From positions 29,809,067-29,873,066 of the forward strand of contig OX359245.1 of assembly GCA_947179485.1 (NCBI GenBank): 64,000 nt of DNA, written 5' to 3'. The position numbers and the translations under genes were made by a program. The notes beneath the pieces were generated by a model. It saw only the letters and a program-made list of their open reading frames with translations, had not been told where the DNA came from and did no database searches. This stretch comes from Allacma fusca (Eukaryota > Arthropoda > Collembola > Symphypleona > Sminthuridae). Below are positions 11,767 to 24,823 of the stretch, one piece after another (within the stretch, counting starts at the first letter, position 1; every line of letters starts with the position of its first letter).

Positions 11767-13379
11767 TTTTTGTAGACTATACAGGGGGTCCTAGTGTTAA
11801 GGGAGCTTTTGTGAGCGTCTCTCCAGAGTTGCTTTTCCCCTTATGGTCCGAAACATTACCAAAGCTTTTTCCGACTGTTAGAGCAAATTCTTTCTCCCAT
11901 TTCACTTAAATTTCCCTCTCATCGGATTTCCTTTCATACAAAATGTAATACTTTAGCATTACAATAACTACACACGGATTTTCCCTTGCCATAAGGCGCC
12001 AAGCGAAAACAGTAGAAATCAAAGGAATAACTTGGCAGAGCCCGCGTGTACTCCTTAAATTTAAATAATCCAGACACGTCCCTCTCATTTCTCGCAAGCA
12101 ACTTGGGAATTCTGAAGGACTGAATACATTTTACCTCCAAGCCTTCTCTTTTTGCCTCATTTTTTTAGCACCCAAAAATTCCTCCTCTTAATAAATATTA
12201 ATTCTACACAATTCAAAAGTAATTTGTTACATTTGCATACACACTCTGTTAAATAAAATATTTTAAAAGTAGGGAATTATTACATCGAAATTTATAGGCT
12301 TCATTTGGTATTATAAGGCCTAAAAATTTTAGGGTCAACTTCGGGTCAACCACTGACCTTAAAAATATTTTTTTTATAAAAACCTATTTCTCTGGATTTT
12401 TGGGTCACTAAAATTTCTGGCCGATTCAAGTTTCACACGTTTTTAATTTCACTATACATTATTTCCTTTAACCTCGCCCGAATTTTTTTCCGATGTGATT
12501 CCGATGCAAGTCTTGGGAATTTACTTTGTTATTTGGACTTGACTTATATTTAACATTGGGCACGTTATCTAAAGTACGTATGTTAACAATGGGATTTAAT
12601 TTCATATCTTCACCCTTGGCTGATTTAAATTTTGTTTACTTTTCTAATTTTTTTTTTGTAATTTAATCTTTTGTAATTTAAAGTGTTGGGAGCTCTGTCA
12701 TGCAATCCTTTAATTTTTAAAGTGGACGATCAAAATAGTAGTAATTACTGTAATTTGTTACAATTGGTTTAAGCCATTTTTTAATTAAATTTTTATGTCC
12801 CATGAAATTCAAGGAGAGATATGATCCAATGAATTATTTTTCTTAATGGTGAAGTGTGCATCTAGCAGAACATTAGCGTTCAAGGGGATTTCTACTCCAT
12901 GAAATTAAATTTGTATCTTTTCCTCGTCCTAAATTAATTACTTGGCTCTTGGCTCTCAATAGGACGGCGTATAAGTCAAAGGAATTGGAAAGAAGCGGTA
13001 GCTTTAACTTCCTTCCTGCCAAAGCTACTGCTTATCCGTATTATACACCGGACGGGACCCTTACGGAATTCAAGGGAGCGGCGTCGAAGTCTCCAAAAAT
13101 TAAAGGGGAAATTAGGGTTCATATTTGAAATTTCAACGCAAAATCCTTTATTCTTCAAAAGCGATTCTAGGAAATATTTTTTGTAAGAATTTAATGCTGT
13201 TTGAAATTATGGCGCACAAATTCAGATTTTATGCTATACATACATATGTTAAAATTTTGAGTGGCGTCGAAGTTTGGGAAATTTAAGTCAAAAATTATTC
13301 CGGGAGTAAATTAAATAACAAATTAAATCTTTGAATCAATTTTCCGAAAAAATTGCAGTTTCGTATTAAGTAATTGAAT
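11767..13379. other. no gene seen
   Basis: AT-rich DNA. Dispersed-motif copies occur at 13077-13094 (GCGGCGTCGAAGTCTCC) and 13257-13275 (AGTGGCGTCGAAGTTTG). A pair of CCGATG words lies near 12490. Short frames are not supported by splice sites. Confidence 0.45.
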
Positions 13380-13730
13380 TTAAAATTTTTGAATTTAAAA
13401 TTTGGGGAATTAGATTTAAAATCCCTAATTTGATTTAAATCCCAAATTTAATTTAAATCAAAAATTTGATTTAAATCCCAAATTTAATTTAAATACAAAA
13501 TGTTATTCAAATCAAAAATTTTATTCAAATCAAAAATTTTATACGAATCAAAAATTTTATTCAAATCAAAAATTTTATTCAAATCAAAATTTTTATTCAA
13601 ATCAAAAATTTTATTCAAATCGAAAATTTTAATTTAATTCAAAAATTTAATTTAAATCCAAAATTTAATTTAAGTACAAAATTTTATTTACAACCAAAAT
13701 TTTATTTACATCCTAAATTGAATTTATAAT
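13380..13730. repeat. 18-bp AT-rich minisatellite (TTTTATTCAAATCAAAAA)
   Basis: Between 13500 and 13630 the 18-bp unit TTTTATTCAAATCAAAAA repeats almost exactly (TCAAATC at 13561 and 13579). The flanks hold diverged AATTTAATTTAAATC versions. Confidence 0.9.
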
Positions 13731-14215
13731 CTCAAAATTGGATGAAATTGACTTTAAAATCCAGAAATGAAATCTAAAGAAAATAAATAAAATTAAATTG
13801 GAGAAAATAAGTAAAAAATTCCGAAATAGATTTGTAAATTCACAAATTAAATTTTTACATTTTATACCCAAATTTGAGCCTTTTCATAAAATTTTTAAAA
13901 TCATGCCTACGGAATAGGTGCAAATAAAATTTTATTTAAAATTGTAAATTCCGGATTCACTTTGTGAGATTTTACATTCCAAAGAAGAAAAGCCTCCCCT
14001 ACAAAATTTGGTTGTGAAAATAGGCCCTGACTCTAAAAGCATTTGAACAGACGTATGTACAATGGAATTCGTGAAATGGGAAGAGAGGCTTGGAGAGAAG
14101 GCATAATCAAAGTTAGCATATAAGAGAGCATCAAGTTTCACATCAATTTTCCCTTTTGTATTCTTCCCTGTGTTTTGTTCCAGGCACTAAAAGCTATTGA
14201 AACTGATACTGACTT

Positions 14216-14261
14216 AAGAGACAGAGAAAGAGTGAGTGAGAGAGAGAGAGAGAGAGAGGCA
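14216..14261. repeat. GA microsatellite
   Basis: A purine tract of mostly GA dinucleotides (gagtgagagagagagagaga-like). Confidence 0.85.
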
Positions 14262-14524
14262 GAGAGGAAAAGAGTGAAAGGGAGAGTTCTCCTCGTTAAA
14301 TTTCCCAGCAAACAAAACTCTGTGTGTCTCTCTAGTTCAATGAAATAACAAGTGCTCTTCTTTTCCCCCATTTAAATACAGACTACCCCAAAAATTTCCC
14401 ACATTTTCCAAAACACTACCTCTCAGTGCCAAAATTACCCAAAACTCCAAGTTTCCTGTTTTTAGCTTCCTGAAACTTCTTTTCTCAAGTATATAAATCG
14501 ACGTTTCAAGTAAACTTTAGATGA

Positions 14525-15212
14525 TTGACCTAGGTCAATGTTTTGGGTCACAGGGTTCAAAGAGTAAATTAATCTTGAAATGTGTTAACAAAACCAAACT
14601 TTTTTAAACCCTTTGATTTAGTTCCAAAAATGTTAAATTAATCCAATATTTTCCTTACAATTTTTTTAAATTTCTTTGATTTGACCTAGGTCAATAATCA
14701 TGGTCATAGGGGTCAAAAATATTCTTGTGAGCTTATTTTTCATAAAAGCAGCAATATTCGTGCACTACCAAATAATTTCGGCCTTAAAATCATTAAAAAC
14801 CATTGAAAATCATTAAAAATCCAATTTTCCAACGGTCATGAGCCTTTGACCCGAAAAACTGACCTCGGTCAATGAACCGAATTTCAGAAAATTCCCCAAA
14901 AGTTCCTTACAAAATCATAGCTCCAAACTTATTTTTAAAGAAAAATATTCCCCTACATGAAAGAACATTTGGAAATCCTTGAAAATCCCTGATTTATTGT
15001 TTTCACCCTTGTGACCGGAAATATTGACCTAGGTCAATGAAACAAATTATAAAAAATTCTCAAGAAAATTCCCTGCAAAACAACACACCTTAAAAATTAT
15101 TTAATACAAATGTAGAGCATCCACAAAAACATTTTTAAGAGAATATTAAATTTTAAACATTAGTTTCTTACACTTTTGACTCCCTTGACCGGAAATATTG
15201 ACCTAGGTCAAT
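14525..15212. repeat. palindrome cluster 3, TTGACCYRGGTCAA units
   Basis: Units lie at 14525, 14681, 14859, 15024 and 15199. The first two are forward (palindrome, then GGGTCACAGGG or GGTCATAGGGGTCA). The last three are reverse, the final two reading TTGACCGGAAATATTGACCT. Spacing is 157-182 bp. Confidence 0.85.
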
Positions 15213-18200
15213 AGTGCAAAAACTAAAAAAATTCTCACAAAATTTGAATTAAAATAGGGGAATTCAACATGGTTATATTTTAATTCAGAAGGAACGGAAA
15301 ATGATTTACGACACCCTCTAGTAAATTTTTCAGGGGGAAAAGAGATACACTCACTTGAGGATCTCATACCTTGATGATGAGACTGATGATGATGCGAGGA
15401 CAAAATGTATTTTATTATCTACCTCTTCTCTCTCTCTCTCCTCCACTCTGAAAGGAGAATGAGACGAGAATTTGTAAAAATTCCACTTGATTTCCCGGAG
15501 CAAGCAAAAGAGTACTTTCAATCTGAAAATCAGCAAAACTCTTTCGCTTGAGGAAATCTCCCGTTGAAAAAAGTAGACAGGACAAAAAAAAGTGAAAAAA
15601 AATGAAGGGAACTAAAAGAGACAAAAGAATTCTGACCGTTGATTTTTTTCTCATTCTTTTTTTCTCTCTCTCAATCGACTTTTTTCTATAAAAAATTTCC
15701 CTGTCAATATAAACGCTCTATCGAAAGTTCTACTTGAGCTCCTCCAATATTTAGGGCGCAATCAGGGTGGAGGATCTGCTCTTGCGAGAAAATTCCCAGC
15801 CATGGATACATCCCTTTAGGGAATTTTTGTCTCTGTCCAGTAGCCTATTTTGGCCCTAAAATTTTATCCTCATCTCTTATATGTAATTACATACATACCA
15901 AACGTAAAATCCTAAACAAATTTGGGTAAAATATTTCCCTATTTTTGTTAAATTTTCACGCCATTTGGAACTTAAATGATTTTTTGTAATGAAATGTCAC
16001 AGTGTCCCACTACCACGGGGCTCATTTTGTTGGAATAAAATTCTCAAAATAAAAGTCAACCAATCACGTTCTACGGTGCAAATGTCAATTCTGAGTGTTG
16101 GAGGGTTCTTACAAAGTCCAATTATTTTAAATTTTTTTTTTGTCATAAATTTCCATAATTTTCAAGTCCAAAGTCAGGGATCATTTTAAAAGTAATTAAA
16201 TACTAATTAAATAAAATTCAGTCAAGAAAAATAAAATAAAAAAGCCTCACCTTGTTTAATGTATTCACATTTAAACGAATAATTTTATATTAAAAATTGT
16301 GAACGTGTGTATTAAAAATATATTTTCCTCGTGTATTGAAAAATAAAAGACTTGGACGCCACTCAAGAAAAATACGAATGATTTTGAGGCACTTTAGAGT
16401 AAAAGTATCGGCAAGGTTTTGAGCGAATGTCAATCAAATCATCGGCTGAAGGAACTCCGAAAGCCGAAATGATATATAAATAGGAAATCCTTCTATAATG
16501 ACCTCCTGCTGACTCCGAGACAAGGATTGCCTGGAAAAATGAATTTGAAGTGGAGGAGCACTGAAGCCATTTTCCAAGAGACAATGGTCGTAATTAAAGG
16601 CACAAAGGACGGCGTAAATTCCTTCAGTAAATATTTACGCAGACTTTGTGAGTTTGAGTTTGAGTGAAGATTTGAAAAGAGGATTTCCAGTATTACTTTG
16701 ACACACATATGTGTTTTGTTTCACGGCCCTCTCCGAAAATGGTAATCCCAAGTGGTTGTTTGTAAATAGAGGGATTGTATATACAGAGAGAGAGAGAAAA
16801 GATGAGGAAGAGCGGAAGAGCAAATCCGTGTGAATGATGAGGGAATTCCAGGACTTGATTTTCTTGACACTATAAACCTCTGGTTAGGTTTATACGATTG
16901 AGTCTTGTGTTCAGACTGCACCGTTGAGACAAGAGCAGCTCTGAGGGAAGGATTTGGAAATTACATAATTTGAACAGTAACTTTAAAAGGGATAAGACAT
17001 AATTGCTTTTCACGCTCCTCAACTTCAGTCATCCTTGCTCGCAATTTGAATTCCTCACTTGACAAACGAACCGTGTGGATGTGTGTTTCTGAGGCTTTCA
17101 TTTATTCCTGAGAGAACGTGTGTAATTTATTTGTTTGTGATCATTGTCAATTTTTGTAACAATTTTTTTTCCATTCTACAGATATGCAGAGGTAGAAAAA
17201 ACACAGGTGAGAAAATGTTTTTTGTAGGGCTCTGTCAATTAGTGGGAAACATTACTTGAGATTTATGTACCTTGTGTTTATTCTATTGACTCAAGATGCC
17301 TTTGATCTCTTGCCCTAAAAGCACAAGCGTGCCTTTGCAATTGTTACGACACTTGAGCATATAGGTTTCCATGGATGTGTTTACATATGTCTAAAGGAAA
17401 ATCATATGGCGGAGTGGTAGCTTTGCACAGCTGGCTTTAAATTGCACATAGTTATAGCAAAGCAGAGAGGCCTGTAATAAATTATAAATGTACCGAAATA
17501 AGAACATATAAGTTTGTTGGCAAACAAATATTTTTCTGCTTTTTTGCACTAATATTTTTTCCTACTATAGAACTTTAAAAGGGGTATCTCTAATTTTTTA
17601 TACTTTCTCGTATGTATGATTGCAAACATCCAAAAATAATTACACGTGAGTATCTACCCCTATCATGCAACTATAAGTACGGGTATACTTGAATTGTACA
17701 CATATCTGTAATTTATTACAATGACATGAGAAATTGATCTTTCTCACCCCATACGTCCAGATTGACGTGGAGATAATAAAAGTAGTAACATATGCTGCGC
17801 AATAAAACTTAGCTTTAACTTGAGCTGGACGTTACCTCACTTTGGGGAGGGATAAGGTTAATGCCATATATTTGATAGCGCTATATGCAGGTTATGCATG
17901 TATGTATCCTTAATTTTTGTAGAATATCCCAACGTGCATACAGTTCGGACACAATGTTAAAGAAGGGTTCCGGTCCCTGTTGAAAAATTGAATTTGTGAG
18001 AACATTAATCTCATTTAAAAATACACTTCCCACAACACCTCCCTCTGATTCGTTTCTCATTTCAATATCAAGCTCTATTCAGATATAAGTATCTATATAG
18101 TTGTACAACCACTGGTGACCTAACGAAGTTGGCAATCCCAACCTTCTGAGTGAGGTTCAAAGCATACGGGTGACCTGAGACTAAAAGCCTTTTAATGGCT

Positions 18201-18928
18201 AATAGTTTGTTATGGTTGCAGTGAGAGATAGGAATTTAACATTGAAATGATCATTGCCCTCAACATTCCCTGTCTGTATCATATCTATCATATACCTACC
18301 CTGGAGCTTTTGGTTTTTCAAGTGGTTTTGCAATTAAAAGCAACTTCAGCCCTTTGAAGCTTAAGCCTCCATTAATGCTACTGAAAGCTTTTTCCCTAAC
18401 TAATCAAGTCGCGAATAAGCTTTGAGCTGTATACTCAAAACTTAAAATCAAATTTTGTACTTTGGAGAGCCCTGCAATATTTTGTGTCTGTACTGAGTAA
18501 GTATGAGTTGTACTTCCGTAGTATCCAAATTACGCCTAGTCTGATAGCATTCGACTGCAAAGTGAAGCCCCGAACTGTGCTTTCAAAGTTAGCAAGTTGT
18601 ATTGAGCAATTTTTAGTAGATCCGGGATTTTCTGTTGAAAGAGCTGAGAGTAATGTATATAGGACTAAATGTTGCTACTTTGACATTCAAATTGGTTCCA
18701 TCAAAAAACACTAAAGCTAAAGGTACTATTCCGGGATTTTACAGTTTTATAGGATGAAAACGTAGAATATGAAATTATTGAATTGAAGCTACCATTACGA
18801 AATGATTACTAAATAGAATCAACAATTGGAAAAGGAATTGAAAACTTTACCTAATTCTGAAATCACTAGGAATTACAAACAAAATAAACAACAATACAAA
18901 AGAAGAATTTAAATTCTGGGTAATGGGA
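15213..18928. other. no firm gene; one possible minus-strand terminal exon
   Basis: On the minus strand a strong acceptor (TTCATTTTTCCAG| at about 16535) opens a 58-codon frame containing ISAFGVPSADDLIDIRSKPC. It ends at a stop near 16363 and is a weak candidate only. A reverse dispersed motif (CTTGGACGCCACTCAAG) lies at 16351-16367. CT-rich and GAGA tracts occur at 15420-15445 and 16785-16798. Nothing else is recognised. Confidence 0.3.
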
Positions 18929-19087
18929 AGCTATCCTTGTCACTAGATCACATGGGTAACTACAATTGACTTTTTAAGATTCTTGGCTTTGCGTTTCGCC
19001 TTTCTCAATTAGTCTGTTTGGAAAACTTTAGCCTGTGGATGTTTCTTAAAGGGTGCAAGCTGTCCTTGCCACTAGATCACATGGGAA
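18929..19087 (-). repeat. two tRNA-Glu-like 5'-half units (minus orientation)
   Basis: Reverse complements of CCCATGTGATCTAGTGGCAA plus GGATAGCT lie at 18929-18957 and 19058-19087, about 130 bp apart. They resemble the acceptor, D-arm and A-box half of a eukaryotic tRNA-Glu. They are the only units in this orientation in the window. Confidence 0.75.
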
Positions 19088-19326
19088 AAATTGTTTCAAC
19101 AAGAATGTTTATAATTTTGCAGTAATTCGTCAAATTTTGTATTGATGAAGTATAAATCCCTCGGAAGAGTCTCTAAAAATGAAGCGTGTTGTAAACAGCC
19201 TGTGTTTCAAGGATTCTTATGTTGATATGCACGGCTCACTTATTTTGCTTATAATTCCCGTGACATTTGTTTGACAAGTTAACTACACAGACAATCCATG
19301 GAGATGTCACAGTGAACATGACATCC

Positions 19327-19334
19327 ATTCAGAC
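19327..19334. repeat. target-site duplication, left copy
   Basis: ATTCAGAC, identical to the right copy at 20225-20232. The pair directly abuts both transposon ends. Confidence 0.92.
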
Positions 19335-19757
19335 TAGTGTTTCTATCGGTAACAAATAGTTGGGCTCGACTCGACTCGAATCAAAAACCCGGTGTAAATT
19401 CCACTTTTGGGCTCGAACTCGAACTCGGGACATTCGAGTCGGGAAATTTTTTTGTACCCGAAACCGAGACCGTTAAGAAATGTTATACCCGAAACCGACT
19501 CGAACTCGAACCGAAACCAGACAAAATTTGCGTAAAATACAACATCACACAGTCCCGAAAAATGAGCACCAAACAGCATTTTTTTGTAAAAGCAAAATAA
19601 TCAAATTTTCATTATAATTTGGTACAACCGGCCATCCCTCTGTAATGGTCTTCATTGTTGCTTCGATTAACTTGTTATATGCCAACTTTAACCACAATAT
19701 GTATTAAAAGCGGTAACTTCCATATCGTATCACCTTGAGTAGCCAAACATTTCAGTG

Positions 19758-19871
19758 TTAAAATGTAGGAGCCAACGAAAAAGCACGCTCGATAGGAATG
19801 CCAGGAATACGCAAGAATTCACGCGCCATCCTTGCCATATTAGGGCAATTAGCTTCGTGCGCTAATAAAAC
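19758..19871 (-). pseudogene. hAT transposase C-terminal (dimerisation) fragment
   Basis: This minus-strand frame of about 37 codons between stops contains PNMARMAREFLRIP, then IERAFSLA. It matches the conserved pattern of the hAT C-terminal dimerisation domain (MAR-x-[YF]-L-x-IP ... SERxFS-x-A). The upstream transposase body and the usual downstream NRL..E.L residues are missing or unrecognisable, and a stop interrupts the domain right after the FSLAPTF segment. It is a dead remnant inside the 890-bp element. Confidence 0.8.
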
Positions 19872-20081
19872 TTAGGTATGAGGAGTGTTATACGGTCATG
19901 TACAAATACTTGCTGCGTACAGACTGTTTTGTTTTCTTTGACGTTTTCCACAGGAACTGCATGTTTTTTTAATCAGAGGTGGCAGGAAGGCCAATTTTTA
20001 TTGTTAAGGTAACATGAATCAATAATTCCAAAATAAGTTTTTACTTTCGAGTTTCGGTAGGGACCGGTAGATTTTGCAAAC

Positions 20082-20104
20082 TCGACCCGATTTTTTCGGG
20101 TCGA
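20082..20104. repeat. perfect hairpin in transposon subterminal region
   Basis: TCGACCCGA and its exact complement TCGGGTCGA are separated by five T. A 17-bp direct repeat, CCCGAAACCGACTCGAA, occurs at 20115-20131 and at 19488-19504 near the other end. Confidence 0.8.
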
Positions 20105-20224
20105 AAACTCGATGCCCGAAACCGACTCGAAAGCAAACGGTACCAAAAATATTAGGCTCGAACTCGACTCGAACCCGACTCGAACTCGAAACCTCGAGTT
20201 TCCCGAACTCGATCAGAAACACTA

Positions 20225-21858
20225 ATTCAGACTCCTTACATTAGTACAATATTTATGAGAGCGTATTATCCTGGGTAACACTGGGTAAATGTCCATTGCA
20301 CAGTAAATGCACGTTTAGCTGAAAAATATTGTTACCATTAGCATTTATTCTTGCACACACCGAAATTGCATAGCTCATATTAGAGCAGGGAGTTCTTTAC
20401 TGAGAACACGCACCCGCCCTGTCAGACCCCATTACTGACATTTTCCGAACGTTTTTGGCAACACAACACAAATTACCACAAAGGACCGGATACCTCCAAC
20501 GATTTCCTTTCCTACACAAATATGTACCTATAAGTAAATACCCATTCACAAAACAGCCGCATGACTAAAAAGGGAACGACAATATCTTCCTCCCAGACCA
20601 TAAATTGGAAATCAATTTTAAGAAATATGTAATCCCCGAATTTTGTACCACATCTTTTCCAGAAGTTACATAATTGCTACTACGTACCAGATAAAAATTT
20701 CAGTGGTGTCAAAGCATAGGACAATATAAAAGGTTTTCAAGGATTTTAACACTTTTTCAATTCCGGTTTAATACTGACCCAGGTAATTGAAAAAATATTT
20801 AAATCTGGAAGAAAATAATAGAACAGGGATTTGAATATTTTCTTGTCCCTTAAATTTGTTATAGGTTGAGGGAAGGAAAGGTTTTAGGGCACTTTGCCTA
20901 AAATAAGGATATCCGAAATGTTGAAGCACCCGCCTGAGCGCATTCCACAGTCAATATTGAAGTAGGTGGGATGCTTTATTGGGACTTGAGAATGAAGATA
21001 CCTTTTGGTAGGAGACAGGCATGCATGGAATATGTGTGTGTATGTACGCGTGTGTATGTGTATGTGGAGTGAAGAGGAGAGTTGACAGAGAGTAATAATA
21101 ACAAGGAGCGTGCATTGATATGTAAATAATTGCACATTGTGCTTGGAATGCAAACTCAGTCACGTTCGCTCCCCCGCCACTTCCTGTGGCCTTTGCTTCT
21201 TCCCCTCGCCATTCTCCCTCCAAAAACTACGTGCTATTTTCATGCCTCACAATCCTCCACCAAAACCAACCTCACACACCATCCTCCCATAAAGTATTAA
21301 CGTTTAAGATCCTCATATTTATTCACGAGCATTCCTCCCACATTTTATTAATGTGTAACAGAACAGAAGGACGCGGTGGAAATTCTTGTTTCCACCTTTA
21401 ACTGGATTTTCCTGGAGGTCGGATCCTCCAACTGCGAATTGCATATGACCAGTATGGAAAACACTAGGGAGGTCTGTTTCCCTTCGCCCCACATAAAAAT
21501 GCGTAGAAAACTTCTATTTAAATCTGTAGTTACGCATAGAAGCATTGTCCCCGTGGAGGATAGCACATTTGGATACATTCCCATTTAAATCAGAGTGTGC
21601 CAATTTGTCCTATATAGAATCATGCCTATTTATGGATGTATACATATAAGCTCTTGTTTTAATATTTCTTGACTCTATATAAATATGCAGCGTTTAAATA
21701 TAATGTTAGGAGCCATTTATGGAATATTATGATATACACGTTATCAGCACGAACGTACTTAATGATTTGGGATTTCAATGAATATCTTTCGGGATGCAGT
21801 TGCTTATAGGAAGAATCCTACCCTAGAGATGCAATTAACATGGGAAAATTGAGTTTAC
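20225..21858. other. no gene seen; short TG/TA-rich tract
   Basis: Right of the transposon a degenerate palindrome (CTGACCCAGGTAATTG at 20773) stands alone, and a TGTGTG/TATGTG tract lies at 21034-21067. Short frames at 20884-21588 overlap on both strands and have no splice support. Confidence 0.4.
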
Positions 21859-22704
21859 CTTCTTGACCCAAAGTTTGTGGAGGAAACTACGAGTGAAAGC
21901 ATCCGTGAAAGATTCGGAGCCGGAGGAAGTTCTGGAAGTCTTCCCATCCGAACTGACACTGACGCTACTCCGCGGACTCTTATTATTGCTACTGAAACTT
22001 CCGAAACCGCCCCAATTACTTCCGCAACTACTCCTCTCCGAGCCCGACCTCCTCGTCCCATCATTCCGGTGAGTTACAGCCGGCTGGACTGGCCAACCAT
22101 GGAAGGATTCCGGTCCGACCTCCTCAGTGAATCTGGGAACATCGGGAACATCGGAGCGTCTCCTCCGATTTTTGAACTTCCAATGTGTGGGAGTTCCGAA
22201 AATAAATTTCTTTTTACTTTTCCTACCCAACAACTCCTGCTCCGGCTGGGCCGTTTGACTTTGATGTGGGTGATGACGACGTATTTGTTCGTTGTCCCTG
22301 GGAATGTCGGGGATTATAGAGGAGGTGGTGGAAATGGCTCTGACACCATCAAAAGGACCAGACGGAGCGGGATTTTCTGGAGTGGGTCGTAATAGTTTGT
22401 CATTGTCAGGCTCCGTTTGTTCCCTCTTTGTGTCCGAGTGTTTAAAACTTGACTCCTCGGAGGGTCCCAGAGGAGGAGGGGATTCATTTCCAGGCAATTG
22501 CAACGACAAGCCCGGCTTCTCAGAAAAGTCTTGGTCAACACCGACCCCTCCTGCCTCTCCGTCTATGGACGGCTCAATTTCCGCTGACACATAGAAAATT
22601 GACGAGGGTCCGTCTGAGCCTGACGGATTATTGCCACTTGTCCCAGACATTGTTTCCTTTATGTCCTTAAACACTTGGAAAATTGATAGCCCTCGGACTG
22701 ACAT
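21859..22704 (-). CDS. exon of unrecognised Ser/Gly-rich protein
   Basis: A 282-codon open segment runs from ATG 22704 (A at -3) to a strong donor, AAGAAG|GTAAAC, in phase 0. The first 30 residues (MSVRGLSIFQVFKDIKETM...) are mixed and could be a short helix. The middle is Pro/Ser/Glu-rich. Residues about 165-185 hold a basic block, KFKNRRRR, and the C-terminal third is Ser/Gly-rich, ending LHKLWVKK. No catalytic or membrane motif is visible, so I give no function. The frame stays open upstream of the ATG to a TGA about 100 nt away, so it may be an internal exon rather than the first. The next coding exon downstream on this strand is 10003-7535; a phase-0 join is possible but would need a poor acceptor. 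Confidence 0.75.
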
Positions 22705-24823
22705 TTTAATTGCGGGTCTTTCTCCCCCACCTCCAAACTCCCTCAGCTCTGTACTCCAACCAAGTTGTACTAGAGTCGGGGAAGCTCTTGAGGCTTTTCA
22801 AAAATCTCGGAATTATTTCCACTTCACTCATTCCTATCCATCTTACAAATCACAGCTCTGACAGAATGTCATCTTCAGGATTATATCTCCGCTTTTTTCC
22901 TATCACTTCATCTAGTTTGGTTTTTTCCCTCAGCCCAATCACTCCCGCACGTTATTTCACTCTTTTTAGTACAATGTTTTTTTTTCAACAGCCTATCCTC
23001 AACACATAGAACTTACAGTCCCAGTAAAGTTTACGAGTGGCGTTAAAGTTTTACAAATTAATTCGAACTTTGTGCCCTTCGAATTATTTGTTTAACAATT
23101 CTTGGCTGGATAATTTTCAGAAATACCGATTTTAAAACTAACTACAAATTAAATTTCATGTAGTGTTAAGTTAGCACTATTTCGTAAAGTGTTCCCGCCT
23201 TTAAAACACAAAGCACCAAATTTCACGCTGGACTTCTCTTGAACCCTCTTGCTTTTTATTTCCAGTGCATTAATCTATCGCTAATAATACAAACTCAGAA
23301 TCAGCTGACGTCAGTCTTACACAACATTTAAAAAATTCTCACAACTCCTCATTGAATTTGATTCGGAAGACACAAAATAATTTTCAATTTACTTTGGAAA
23401 ATTCTCGCTGGAATACGAAAATATGCTATTTTGTAAATTTTGGCTTACAGTCCCTCACTCCAATCAAAATTGAACGTTAAAGTACACTTGCACTAGTACA
23501 ATGGTTTTTCAGTAATGAGCAATAAAAAAATCCAGAAATATTGTAAACGGCGTTGAGATTTGACAGTATAAAAATATTTATTATCACAGCCTCTATAAAA
23601 ATCCATAGCTCACAGTTCGTCCAGAAGCGTTTCAACGTAAATAGAGCATTGAACTCCACTTTTATCCCAAAGCCACAGGATTGTCCGGAATAATTCAAAT
23701 ATAGTTAATGGCGCACATTTAAAAAAAATTATTCGAGCGAGCAGAAGTGCACAATTGCAGAGAGTTGCATTGTACTGTCAAGTCCAGGCCACATTGAGAA
23801 TCGAAAAATTACATTTCCGGCGCACGAACTTCATAAACACAAATAGCTTTTTCCTAAGTGCTTACAAAACAGCTCTAATAATTCTTGGAAAAAAATAGCT
23901 ATTAGGATGTCAGAGGATGGACATCCGCTCAGCGTTTAAACTCCAGCATTTAGAGGGAAAAAAAGGAAAATGTCACTTAAAAAATTGAGCTGATTGTATT
24001 CCCTTTGGAGATCTATCCCTGGCCTTTTTCGCTTTATTGTATAGGAGTCCGTGCTGTAGCAAACTTAAGGGAACTAACTCATGGAGGTAAATGTGTGTGA
24101 ATTCTGAGAGCTGAATTTAATTGAAAGTAGGCTATGCTCGTATAAATTAAATGCGCTTTAGTATTGTACTACACGTATGTACATAATTACCTTCTCTGTA
24201 TTTTGTGTATATGTAATTTTTGTAAGTAGAAGAGGAAAATTTAGAAGGTATTTTTTATGAGTCTCACATTAAACATGTACAAGTAGAATTTTGTATGTAG
24301 ACAAAATCGTAGTGGAAATATATAGTGACTAGCTTTTTTGTGGTTTTGCTCACACAGAATTAATAATGAGGATAAAGCCTGGAACAGTTTGGTCCAATTC
24401 TGCCTTCCCTCTGACTCTAACTCTGACAAAAGCCCATGGTTGCTTATGGAATTATAGCAATAGTAAAAGTCTGTATGTTTCTACATGTGGATTTTGGGCT
24501 CATCAGCATATATTGAGTTGCAAGTGTGAGCCTCCCCCGTGATGCTGATGATGATGTTGATCCAGTCCGTGTGAGGAGTTTATTATTGTAGCATTGTATA
24601 TAGAGTCAGAAAGTAAGAGGGAATACATGCAGTAGAGTGAGTCTGTATCTATGATTTTTTTTTACCTCGTCCTCATTGTCACGTCATGGCATGGTCCTAT
24701 ATAGAACCATATAAAGAACTGCATATCGTGCCAAGCTATAGGGATGAAGAAGCCCCAATACATTTTCATCTCCCCCAAATATAACGTGCTAAAAATCCCA
24801 CTTTTTGCAGGAAATTTACTTGA
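22705..24823. other. no gene seen; two dispersed-motif copies
   Basis: A strong dispersed-motif copy, AGTGGCGTTAAAGTTTTAC, lies at 23036-23054, and a weak one at 23548 (ACGGCGTTGAGATTTGAC). The rest is AT-rich with only short frames. Confidence 0.45.

Larger units (their letters stand above)
19335..20224 (-). mobile_element. hAT-like DNA transposon, non-autonomous, 890 bp
   Basis: Terminal inverted repeats TAGTGTTTCT (19335-19344) and AGAAACACTA (20215-20224) are flanked on both sides by an exact 8-bp duplication, ATTCAGAC (19327-19334 and 20225-20232). A TA(G/N)NG-type terminus with an 8-bp target duplication is the established signature of the hAT superfamily. Subterminal DNA is rich in CTCGAACTCGAA-type repeats, typical of transposase binding zones. 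The interior keeps a minus-strand fragment of a hAT transposase C-terminus. The element lacks a full transposase gene, so it could move only with help from another copy. Confidence 0.92.
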
